Both the position numbers and the translations under genes were made by a program. Shown here in pieces: positions 1 through 5,811 of a stretch of DNA of 5,904 bases. Numbering within the stretch: the stretch's first letter is position 1; each line of letters opens with the position of its first letter. Location of the stretch: assembly GCA_024639445.1 (NCBI GenBank), contig JAHEIJ010000155.1, positions 1 through 5,904 of the forward strand. The letters run 5' to 3'. Source of the stretch: Gammaproteobacteria bacterium (GTDB lineage: Bacteria > Pseudomonadota > Gammaproteobacteria > UBA6429 > Thiohalophilaceae). Below the pieces are notes generated by a model, which did not search any database, was not told the DNA's origin, and saw nothing but the letters and a program-made list of their open reading frames with translations.

Positions 1-498
1 TCGGATGAGAATTTACAGCAGCATCTGGCCGAAGCCGAAGCCAAAGCCAAAGAGCACTGGGACCAACTGCTGCGGGTGAAGGCGGAGCAGGAGAATCTTC
101 GCCGGCGGCATGAGCGGGAAGTCGAAAACGCCCACAAGTATGCCCTGGAAAGGTTTGCCCAGGACCTGTTACCGGTCATTGATAGTCTGGAAATGGGAGC
201 GGAGGCAGCCGCCAGCGAAGGGGCCACCCTGGAGAAGGTGCGCGAAGGCACGGAGCTGACCCTCAAGATGTTGCTTTCCACCATTGACAAATTTGGCATC
301 CAGGCGGTTCATCCCGAGGGGGAACCGTTTAACCCTGAGTATCACCAGGCCATGTCCATGCTGGAATCCCCCGAGCATGCAGCTAATACGGTGATGAACG
401 TGATGCAAAAAGGCTACACCCTGAATGAGCGCCTGATTCGACCGGCGATGGTGGTGGTTTCCAAAGGGGAGTCAGCAGGCGAAAAAGGCGAGGGATAA
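1..498 (+). CDS. grpE: GrpE, nucleotide exchange factor of DnaK (5' end outside window)
   Basis: GrpE is the cytoplasmic homodimer that releases ADP from DnaK and so resets the chaperone cycle. The reading frame is open from base 1, so the gene enters the window already in progress. The 165 visible codons compare with 197 in E. coli GrpE, so roughly the first 30 residues are missing. An internal GTG at 76 is not the real start, because homologous sequence continues upstream of it. Visible residues 1 to about 50 are charged and helical, matching the long dimerisation helix (LLRVKAEQENLRRRHEREVE). The C-terminal beta-wing domain carries the family motifs FNPEYHQAM (visible residues 110-118) and, near the end, GYTLNERLIRPAMVVVS. 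The gene stops with TAA, 115 bases before dnaK. Its own promoter is outside the window. The identification is secure from the motifs and from dnaK downstream. Confidence 0.97.
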   Translation, partial: SDENLQQHLAEAEAKAKEHWDQLLRVKAEQENLRRRHEREVENAHKYALERFAQDLLPVIDSLEMGAEAAASEGATLEKVREGTELTLKMLLSTIDKFGIQAVHPEGEPFNPEYHQAMSMLESPEHAANTVMNVMQKGYTLNERLIRPAMVVVSKGESAGEKGEG

Positions 499-527
499 AA
501 CAGAGGATTCAAATCTTGATTCGCAGG

Positions 528-555
528 CTTGAAGTGGCTAAAAGCGCCCCCATCT
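528..555 (+). promoter_or_regulatory. Sigma-32 (RpoH) heat-shock promoter for dnaK-dnaJ
   Basis: The -35 element CTTGAAG (528-534) and the -10 element CCCCATCT (548-555) are separated by 13 bases. The sigma-32 consensus is CTTGAAA and CCCCATnT, so only the last base of the -35 differs. The 13-base spacer equals that of the E. coli dnaK P1 promoter as I recall it. Transcription should start near 561-562, giving a leader of about 52 bases before the dnaK ATG at 614. The Shine-Dalgarno GGAG (600-603) lies 10 bases before that ATG. The location in the grpE-dnaK gap means dnaK and dnaJ can be induced by heat separately from grpE. The match is seen directly; use by RpoH is inferred. Confidence 0.9.
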
Positions 556-613
556 ACATGGGTAATCGAGAAATTATTTAGAGAATTGAACAGCTTAACG
601 GAGAACAAAGTTA

Positions 614-2551
614 ATGGGAAAAATCATCGGAATTGACCTGGGCACCACCAACTCCTGCGTAGCAGTGATGGAAAATGGGGCGGCCAAGGTCATCGAAAAC
701 AGTGAAGGTGATCGCACTACGCCCTCCATCGTGGCATTTACCAATGATGGGGAAGTGTTGGTTGGACAGCCGGCCAAACGCCAGGCCGTCACCAATCCGG
801 AAAAGACCCTGTATGCCATCAAGCGTCTGATTGGTCGTCGCTTTGAAGATAAGGAAGTGCAGAAAGACATTGAAATGGTCCCCTACAATATCGTCAAGGC
901 GGACAACGGTGATGCCTGGGTCGAAGTTGACGGCAAGAAAATGGCGCCGCCGGAAATTTCTGCGCGTGTGCTGCAGAAAATGAAAAAGACCGCGGAAGAT
1001 TACCTCGGTGAGGAAGTGACCGAAGCGGTGATCACTGTGCCGGCCTATTTTAATGACTCCCAACGTCAGGCCACCAAGGATGCCGGCAAGATAGCCGGTT
1101 TGGATGTCAAGCGCATCATCAACGAACCGACTGCAGCCGCACTGGCGTTCGGTATGGACAAGAAAGAAGGCGACCGCAAAATCGCGGTATATGACCTTGG
1201 TGGCGGTACCTTTGATATCTCGATTATTGAAATCGCCGATATCGATGGCGAACATCAGATTGAAGTGTTGTCTACCAATGGTGACACTTTCCTCGGTGGT
1301 GAAGACTTCGATATGCGTCTAATCGACTACCTGGTTGAACAATTCAAGAAAGACCAGGGTATTGACCTGCGGAATGATCCGCTGGCCCTGCAGCGTTTGA
1401 AGGAAGCTGCGGAAAAAGCCAAGATCGAACTGTCTTCCACCCAGCAGACTGAAGTCAACTTGCCGTATGTCACGGCCGATGCCAGCGGACCGAAGCACCT
1501 GAACGTTAAGGTGACCCGTGCCAAGCTGGAATCACTGGTAGACGATCTCATTGCCCGCTCAATTGAACCGTGCAAGATTGCTCTCAAAGATGCCGGCCTG
1601 TCTGCCTCGGAAATTGATGACGTGATTCTGGTCGGTGGCCAGAGCCGCATGCCCAAGGTACAGGAAGAAGCGCAAAACTTTTTTGGCAAGGAACCGCGTC
1701 GTGATGTGAATCCGGATGAAGCCGTGGCCATGGGTGCCTCCATTCAGGGTGGTGTGCTCGGTGGTGACGTCAAGGACGTGTTGCTGCTCGACGTGACGCC
1801 ACTCTCGCTGGGTATTGAAACCCTCGGTGGGGTGATGACCAAGCTGATCGATAAGAACACCACGATCCCGACCAAGGCGCAGCAGGTGTTCTCCACCGCG
1901 GATGACAACCAGACGGCTGTTACCGTGCATGTGCTGCAGGGTGAACGCGAACGCGCGGATGCCAACAAATCACTGGGTCGTTTTGACTTACAGGATATTC
2001 CACCGTCACCGCGCGGCATGCCGCAAATCGAGGTGACCTTTGATATCGATGCCAACGGTATCCTGCATGTGTCCGCCAAGGACAAGGCGACCGGCAAGGA
2101 ACAATCGATTGTCATCAAGGCTTCCAGCGGCTTGTCCGATGATGAAGTCGATAAAATGGTCAAGGATGCCGAAGCGCATGCCGATGAGGACAAGAAGTTC
2201 CAGGAGTTGGTTGGTGCACGCAACCAGGCCGATACCATGATTCATGCGACTCGCAAATCAATGGAAGAACTGGGTGATAAACTCGAGGCGGATGAAAAAT
2301 CCAACATCGAAGCGGCTATCAAGGATCTGGAAGAAGTTATAAAGACCGATGACCTGGCTGATATCGAAGCCAAGACCAAGGCCTTGACGGATGCCTCGGC
2401 CAAGATGGCTGAACGGCTTTATGCTGAACAGGCCCAGCAGGGTAGTGAAGCTGGAGCCGAATCGGCTCAAAACGATACCGAGCAAGCTGCTGGCGCAAAT
2501 GATGATGTTGTGGATGCAGAGTTTGAAGAGGTTAAGGAAAACAAGAAATAA
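614..2551 (+). CDS. dnaK: DnaK, Hsp70 molecular chaperone
   Basis: DnaK is the cytoplasmic ATP-dependent Hsp70 that binds exposed hydrophobic peptides, folds or protects proteins with DnaJ and GrpE, and restrains sigma-32 in E. coli. The protein has 645 residues, against 638 in E. coli. The nucleotide-binding domain spans about 1-385 and carries IDLGTTNS (7-14), VYDLGGGTFDISII (192-205) and VILVGGQSRMPKVQE (337-351). The catalytic and regulatory residues K70, P143, R151, E171, D194, T199 and D201 fall at exactly the E. coli numbers. The interdomain linker with DVLLLDVTPLSLG (388-400) leads into the beta-sandwich substrate domain and then the helical lid from about 507. The disordered tail ends in DDVVDAEFEEVKENKK, the typical proteobacterial terminus. 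The redox-sensitive C15 is present, and a second cysteine is at C320, where E. coli has leucine. The start is supported by GGAG at 600-603. Confidence 0.99.
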   Translation: MGKIIGIDLGTTNSCVAVMENGAAKVIENSEGDRTTPSIVAFTNDGEVLVGQPAKRQAVTNPEKTLYAIKRLIGRRFEDKEVQKDIEMVPYNIVKADNGDAWVEVDGKKMAPPEISARVLQKMKKTAEDYLGEEVTEAVITVPAYFNDSQRQATKDAGKIAGLDVKRIINEPTAAALAFGMDKKEGDRKIAVYDLGGGTFDISIIEIADIDGEHQIEVLSTNGDTFLGGEDFDMRLIDYLVEQFKKDQGIDLRNDPLALQRLKEAAEKAKIELSSTQQTEVNLPYVTADASGPKHLNVKVTRAKLESLVDDLIARSIEPCKIALKDAGLSASEIDDVILVGGQSRMPKVQEEAQNFFGKEPRRDVNPDEAVAMGASIQGGVLGGDVKDVLLLDVTPLSLGIETLGGVMTKLIDKNTTIPTKAQQVFSTADDNQTAVTVHVLQGERERADANKSLGRFDLQDIPPSPRGMPQIEVTFDIDANGILHVSAKDKATGKEQSIVIKASSGLSDDEVDKMVKDAEAHADEDKKFQELVGARNQADTMIHATRKSMEELGDKLEADEKSNIEAAIKDLEEVIKTDDLADIEAKTKALTDASAKMAERLYAEQAQQGSEAGAESAQNDTEQAAGANDDVVDAEFEEVKENKK

Positions 2552-2584
2552 TTCGCGACCAGCATCTCGCTTTTGCGAATGAAA

Positions 2585-2624
2585 CAGGTAGCCGTATGCA
2601 GAGAAATCTGCGTGCGGCTAACTG
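2585..2624 (+). other. Strong RNA hairpin with GAAA tetraloop in the dnaK-dnaJ spacer
   Basis: The arms 2589-2602 and 2607-2620 pair over 14 consecutive positions, 12 Watson-Crick and two U-G wobbles (2597/2612 and 2595/2614), around the GNRA-type tetraloop GAAA (2603-2606). After one G-A mismatch (2588/2621) three more pairs form (2585-2587 with 2622-2624). The wobbles mean the structure is stronger in the sense RNA than in its complement, where they become A-C mismatches. No run of U follows, so it does not look like an intrinsic terminator. It sits 37 bases after the dnaK stop and 78 bases before the dnaJ start. A likely role is an RNase cleavage or stability element that sets the DnaK:DnaJ ratio, or a copy of a dispersed palindrome. 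That role is inference; the pairing is seen. Confidence 0.8.
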
Positions 2625-2702
2625 CTGTCTAAGACCATGAAGAATTAACTGCGGTAACCAGGCCAAGACCTTGTTATTCGCTATAGCTAACAAAGATTCA
2701 GT

Positions 2703-3839
2703 ATGTCGAAACGCGATTATTACGAAGTTCTGGACGTATCAAAAAATGCCAGCGAGGCCGAAATCAAGAAGGCCTTCAAACGCCTGGCAATGAAGTGCCA
2801 TCCGGATCGCAATCCTGACAACAAGGAAGCGGAAGAAAAGTTCAAGGAAGCCAAAGAAGCCTATGATGTACTGACTGATGCGCAGAAACGGGCTGCCTAT
2901 GACCAGTTTGGTCATGCGGGTGTCGACCCCTCTGCCGGCATGGGTGGTGCCGGTTTCGGTGGTGCCAGTTTCAGCGATATCTTTGGTGACGTGTTCGGCG
3001 ATATTTTCGGTGGCGGCGGCAGAACAGCCGGCGGTCAGCGGGTGTATCGCGGTGCAGATTTACGCTACAACCTTGAACTTACGCTGGAAGAGGCGGTGAG
3101 TGGCGCCAGTGTCAATATTCGCGTACCCACGCATGTGGAGTGCGACGAATGTGGTGGCAGCGGCGCCAAGCAAGGAACCAGCCCGGTAACCTGTGCGACC
3201 TGTGGCGGCCATGGCCAGGTCAGGATGCAGCAAGGCTTCTTTTCTTTGCAACAAACCTGTCCCCGTTGTCACGGCAGTGGCAATATCATCGAAACACCTT
3301 GTGGTAAATGTCACGGTCATGGACGCGTCGAGGTACAAAAAACCCTCTCGGTCAAAGTGCCGGCCGGTGTCGATAACGGCGATCGCATACGACTAAGCGG
3401 CGAAGGTGAGGCGGGTGAGCATGGCGGTCCATCCGGTGATCTCTATGTGCATGTCATTGTGCGTCCTCATGATATTTTCCAGCGTGATGGTAATGACCTG
3501 TTTTGCGAAGTTCCTATCAGTGTGGTGACAGCCAGCCTGGGGGGGGAACTGGAAATACCAACCCTTAATGGACGCGTCAATCTCAAGATTCCGGCCGAGA
3601 GCCAGAGCGGTAAATTGTTTCGGTTACGCGGTAAAGGGGTCAAGTCGGTGCGAGGCAGCCAGTTGGGTGACTTGTTATGCCGGGTTTCCGTGGAAACCCC
3701 GGTGAACCTCACCAAGAAACAAAAAGAACTGTTGAAAGAGTTCGAGTCTTCGATGAACGAGGATAATGTCAATCACAGTCCTCGTGCCTCCTCCTGGCTG
3801 GACGGGGTAAAGAAATTCTTCGAGGATATGAAAACCTGA
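2703..3839 (+). CDS. dnaJ: DnaJ, Hsp40 co-chaperone (type I)
   Basis: DnaJ binds unfolded substrates, hands them to DnaK and stimulates DnaK ATP hydrolysis through its J domain. The 378-residue protein is close to the 376 of E. coli and has the full type I architecture. The J domain (about 1-70) has the essential HPD at 33-35. A Gly/Phe-rich linker spans about 71-107. The zinc domain has four CxxCxGxG repeats: CDECGGSG (147-154), CATCGGHG (164-171), CPRCHGSG (186-193) and CGKCHGHG (200-207). Two beta-sandwich substrate-binding domains follow to about residue 335, and the tail GVKKFFEDMKT is typical. The gene begins 151 bases after dnaK with no convincing promoter in the gap, so it is probably co-transcribed from the heat-shock promoter. 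The ATG at 2703 is fixed by the conserved N-terminus, but no GGAG-like Shine-Dalgarno precedes it. Confidence 0.99.
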   Translation: MSKRDYYEVLDVSKNASEAEIKKAFKRLAMKCHPDRNPDNKEAEEKFKEAKEAYDVLTDAQKRAAYDQFGHAGVDPSAGMGGAGFGGASFSDIFGDVFGDIFGGGGRTAGGQRVYRGADLRYNLELTLEEAVSGASVNIRVPTHVECDECGGSGAKQGTSPVTCATCGGHGQVRMQQGFFSLQQTCPRCHGSGNIIETPCGKCHGHGRVEVQKTLSVKVPAGVDNGDRIRLSGEGEAGEHGGPSGDLYVHVIVRPHDIFQRDGNDLFCEVPISVVTASLGGELEIPTLNGRVNLKIPAESQSGKLFRLRGKGVKSVRGSQLGDLLCRVSVETPVNLTKKQKELLKEFESSMNEDNVNHSPRASSWLDGVKKFFEDMKT

Positions 3840-3918
3840 TGTTTTGGTCTACAGTATTCAAGAAAAGAGGAAGGATACCGATATATTACAAAGAGTTAGA
3901 ATTTAGAGGATAAGGCGG

Positions 3919-4719
3919 ATGGGGCTTCTTGATGACTTGAAAAATCAGGCTGATGGCTTGCGAGCCAAAGAGCAGCAGTCTGAGGGTAGTTCGGGAGAAA
4001 AGACCGAATATTACAATAAGGAAATTCATCCCCGCATGATGGAGATTTACCGTTTCCTTAATGAAATGGTGAAAAATCTGAATTTCATTAAACCGGAAAC
4101 TATTGCCCACTATCCAATTCTCCCGGGCGGTGAGAAACAGCCATTCCGCCAGGGGGACTACAAGGTTACTGTCGATAGTAACCAGCAGATCAAGGATATT
4201 AAACTCATGTTCAAGGCCGAACTTGCTGAACCTGTCAGTCTGCAGGTTAAAGGTGAGGACGACGCCAAGAAGCAAAGCGAAATTCTAGCTGGTTATCGAA
4301 TCCTCTGTGAACGGAAAGATTTCAAGGATAATAATTACAAGCTAACGCATTCGAACTTTATCATTCAAGGACCAGTAAATATTACAGTTCAGTTTATTGG
4401 TGATGTCGAAACTTCATCAATGCAATTACTTCTTAATAATTTTGAAGGCCCAGGAGTAGTTAAACGTAACCTTGAGGCGAAAAACATCAACCAGGATTTT
4501 CTCGATAAACTTGGCCGATATATCCTGCGCGAGGACGATAAATTATTCAGTCTGGATATCTCAGAAAAGGACAAGCAGGCGATTCGGGAAATGGTTGAGA
4601 AGGAACGAGCAAAACGCGCGCAGGAAATTGCCGAAATGGAACGACTTGCTGAAGAAGAAAAAGAAAAAGAGAAAAACAGTCGTGGTCTACGTAAGTTCTT
4701 TAACAAGGATAAAGATTAA
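3919..4719 (+). CDS. Uncharacterised charged soluble protein between dnaJ and dapB
   Basis: I do not recognise this 266-residue protein. The start is supported by AGAGGA at 3905-3910, eight bases before the ATG. It has no signal peptide, membrane segment or metal-binding cluster, and its only cysteine is C130, so it is probably cytoplasmic. Residues 1-20 (MGLLDDLKNQADGLRAKEQQ) look like an amphipathic helix, followed by a polar linker to about 28. A middle region of about 30-210 mixes helices (HPRMMEIYRFLNEMVKNLNF, 37-56) with alternating beta-like stretches (DYKVTVDS, IKLMFKAEL, NFIIQGPVNITVQFIG). Residues 214-254 are a highly charged helix or coiled coil rich in E and K, ending in a basic tail (RGLRKFFNKDKD). 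It lies 79 bases after dnaJ and 74 before dapB with no terminator on either side, so read-through from the chaperone operon is plausible. Codon-level coherence and a good ribosome site make it a real gene, but its function is unknown. Confidence 0.88.
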   Translation: MGLLDDLKNQADGLRAKEQQSEGSSGEKTEYYNKEIHPRMMEIYRFLNEMVKNLNFIKPETIAHYPILPGGEKQPFRQGDYKVTVDSNQQIKDIKLMFKAELAEPVSLQVKGEDDAKKQSEILAGYRILCERKDFKDNNYKLTHSNFIIQGPVNITVQFIGDVETSSMQLLLNNFEGPGVVKRNLEAKNINQDFLDKLGRYILREDDKLFSLDISEKDKQAIREMVEKERAKRAQEIAEMERLAEEEKEKEKNSRGLRKFFNKDKD

Positions 4720-4793
4720 CTGTTTGAATCTGGGTCCCGAACCTCCTACCATTCGCTTCTGGTTTGATTGCTGTTATCAAAATGGAGTTCTGA

Positions 4794-5606
4794 ATGATTA
4801 ACGTGGGGATCACCGGTGCCTCCGGCCGTATGGGACGGGCCTTGATTGAAGCCGTCACTGATGTGGAAGGCATGGTTGTCACCGCTGCCGTTGAACGCTC
4901 CGGGAGTTCGGTGATTGCTGCTGACGCGGGTGAAATAGCGGGTGTCGGCAAGCTCAATATTCCCATTGTCGATGATCTGCGCGCCGTCATTACGGATATT
5001 GATGTGTTGATCGATTTCACCCGCCCGTCCGTTACTCTCGCCAATCTGGAAACCTGTCGCCAGGCCGGCAAGCGCATTGTGATTGGGACCACCGGTTTCA
5101 CTGATGAAGAAAAACAACGTATTACTCAGGCAGCGGATGGCATTGGCATTGTATTTGCTCCCAACATGAGTGTTGGCGTAAACCTGTGTTTCAAGTTGCT
5201 GGACATTGCGGCCCGTATTATGGGCAATGAGGTCGATATTGAAATCATCGAAGCCCACCATCGTCACAAGGTCGATGCGCCATCCGGTACGGCATTACGC
5301 ATGGGAGAAGTGGTGGCCGATGCGCTGGGCCGGGACCTGAGAGACTGCGCGGTTTACGGTCGGGAAGGCCAGACGGGTGAGCGGGATCGCCAGACCATCG
5401 GGTTTGAAACCATCCGCGCCGGCGATATTGTCGGTGAACATACTGTGATGTTTGCGGATGTGGGTGAACGGGTGGAGATCACCCACAAGGCATCCAGTCG
5501 CATGACCTTTGCCAAGGGAGCGGCCCGTGCCGCGGTCTGGTTGATGAGCCGGGAGCATGGTCTGTATGACATGCAGGATGTCCTTGGCTTGAAGGCCGAG
5601 GGCTGA
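4794..5606 (+). CDS. dapB: DapB, 4-hydroxy-tetrahydrodipicolinate reductase
   Basis: DapB is the cytoplasmic NAD(P)H-dependent reductase that converts hydroxy-tetrahydrodipicolinate to tetrahydrodipicolinate, on the way to diaminopimelate for the cell wall and to lysine. The 270 residues compare with 273 in E. coli. The N-terminal Rossmann fold starts with VGITGASGRMG (4-14), the glycine-rich dinucleotide loop. E34-R35 fall where E. coli has E38-R39 in the cofactor pocket. GTTGF (98-102) and FAPNMSVGVN (121-130) are the conserved cofactor and hinge segments. The substrate motif EAHHRHKVDAPSGTAL (153-168) holds the catalytic H155 and K159, equivalent to E. coli H159 and K163, and the GTA that contacts substrate. 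GLYDMQDVLGL near the end is the usual C-terminus. GGAG at 4784-4787, six bases upstream, supports the ATG. No convincing promoter is visible in the 74-base gap before it. Confidence 0.99.
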   Translation: MINVGITGASGRMGRALIEAVTDVEGMVVTAAVERSGSSVIAADAGEIAGVGKLNIPIVDDLRAVITDIDVLIDFTRPSVTLANLETCRQAGKRIVIGTTGFTDEEKQRITQAADGIGIVFAPNMSVGVNLCFKLLDIAARIMGNEVDIEIIEAHHRHKVDAPSGTALRMGEVVADALGRDLRDCAVYGREGQTGERDRQTIGFETIRAGDIVGEHTVMFADVGERVEITHKASSRMTFAKGAARAAVWLMSREHGLYDMQDVLGLKAEG

Positions 5607-5664
5607 TAACCGATTCGCGTATAGAAATCTCGCTTACCAATTAGATATAACTCCGGTTGCACTT

Positions 5665-5688
5665 CTGGATCTGGCGAAGCCAGTCCGG
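5665..5688 (+). terminator. Small hairpin after dapB, possible weak terminator
   Basis: The arms CTGGC (5671-5675) and GCCAG (5679-5683) close a three-base GAA loop. The stem extends outward by five pairs (5665-5669 with 5684-5688, one of them U-G) after a single bulged T at 5670. Only UUU follows before CG, so termination would be weak. It is the first hairpin after the dapB stop (58 bases downstream) and lies just before the candidate carA -10 box. It could equally be part of the carA promoter region with no RNA role. Confidence 0.35.
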
Positions 5689-5706
5689 TTTCGTTACAAT
5701 CCCCCC
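5671..5706 (+). promoter_or_regulatory. Candidate carA promoter with C-rich discriminator
   Basis: TACAAT (5695-5700) matches five of six bases of the sigma-70 -10 consensus. No good -35 is present: the hexamers at 17-18 bases spacing (5671-5677) match only three of six positions. Six C residues (5701-5706) follow the -10 and would form the discriminator, putting the start near G5707. That gives a carA leader of about 100 bases. An ArgR operator immediately downstream supports this as the regulated promoter. The -10 is seen; promoter activity is inferred. Confidence 0.5.
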
Positions 5707-5708
5707 GG

Positions 5709-5726
5709 TCTGAGTATTTATTCAGG
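5709..5726 (+). promoter_or_regulatory. ArgR operator (ARG box) of carA
   Basis: The 14-base core TGAGTATTTATTCA (5711-5724) matches the E. coli ARG box core TGAAT-wwww-ATTCA at every position except the fourth, where G replaces A. The four central bases are all A or T as required. It would lie about +3 to +20 relative to the predicted carA start, where bound ArgR with arginine would block initiation or escape. In E. coli carAB is repressed by ArgR, so a box just upstream of carA makes biological sense. E. coli operators usually have two boxes; I see no good second box 3 bases downstream, and upstream only a poor match overlapping the -10. Confidence 0.65.
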
Positions 5727-5744
5727 ATCAGTTCCAATTTCATT

Positions 5745-5783
5745 GAAACGGGAGGCGCTCTGACCAGAGTTGCCTCCCGTTTT
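5745..5783 (+). terminator. Intrinsic terminator-like hairpin in the carA leader (possible attenuator)
   Basis: An outer stem pairs 5746-5756 with 5772-5782 without mismatch over 11 positions, including CGGGAGGC (5749-5756) with GCCTCCCG (5772-5779). An asymmetric internal loop (G5757 against TT 5770-5771) separates it from an inner four-pair stem CTCT/AGAG (5758-5761 with 5766-5769) with loop GACC. The stem is followed by TTTTG, a short U tract whose first bases pair with the upstream AAA. The structure is downstream of the candidate carA promoter and ends 15 bases before the carA Shine-Dalgarno. It may end dapB transcripts, attenuate carA, or both. The hairpin is certain from sequence; the regulatory role is inference. 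Confidence 0.75.
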
Positions 5784-5798
5784 GTACATGCGTCCCAC

Positions 5799-5811
5799 GG
5801 AGGTTTACTTG
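5799..5811 (+). promoter_or_regulatory. Shine-Dalgarno GGAGG and TTG start of carA
   Basis: GGAGG (5799-5803) lies five bases before TTG (5809-5811). The strength of this site decides the start: an in-frame ATG at 5788 has no Shine-Dalgarno in front of it and emerges directly from the base of the terminator hairpin. From the TTG, the protein begins with MRQPALLALEDGSVF, the usual length of CarA N-termini, while the ATG would add seven residues of no evident homology. Confidence 0.75.

Noticed and set aside
611..1255. Antisense open frame of 214 codons opposite the 5' half of dnaK, and others at 1559-1930, 1744-2238 and 1327-1743
   Set aside because: Long antisense frames opposite hsp70 genes are a known by-product of their codon bias. 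These have no ribosome site or family motif, and they overlap a certain gene.
2551..2580. Inverted repeat ATTCGC/GCGAAT just after the dnaK stop, and an overlapping GCGA/TCGC stem followed by TTTT
   Set aside because: The stems are only 6 and 4 bp with loops of 18 and 8 bases, too weak to call a terminator.
2671..2690. TATAGC (2682-2687) as a -10 for a separate dnaJ promoter
   Set aside because: No -35-like hexamer lies 16-18 bases upstream and there is no sigma-32 match in the gap.
3857..3887. TATATT (3882-3887) as a -10 for the unknown gene
   Set aside because: The best upstream hexamer matches three of six -35 bases at a 19-base spacing, which is no better than chance in an AT-rich gap.
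4720..4793. Gap before dapB searched for a promoter or terminator
   Set aside because: TATCAA (4775-4780) has no -35 partner and no stable hairpin is present; only the dapB Shine-Dalgarno is supported.
4472..4801. Open frame of 109 codons overlapping the end of the unknown gene and the dapB start
   Set aside because: It is out of frame with two supported genes, is composed of Arg/Lys-rich shadow sequence and has no ribosome site.
5588..5616. CTTGAAG at the end of dapB as a second sigma-32 -35
   Set aside because: The -10 position reads ACCGAT at best, four of six matches, and the -35 lies within conserved dapB codons.
5646..5651. TATAAC as a -10 for a second, upstream carA promoter like E. 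coli carAB P1
   Set aside because: The hexamers 16-18 bases upstream (around AGAAAT) do not resemble a -35, and no other support was seen.
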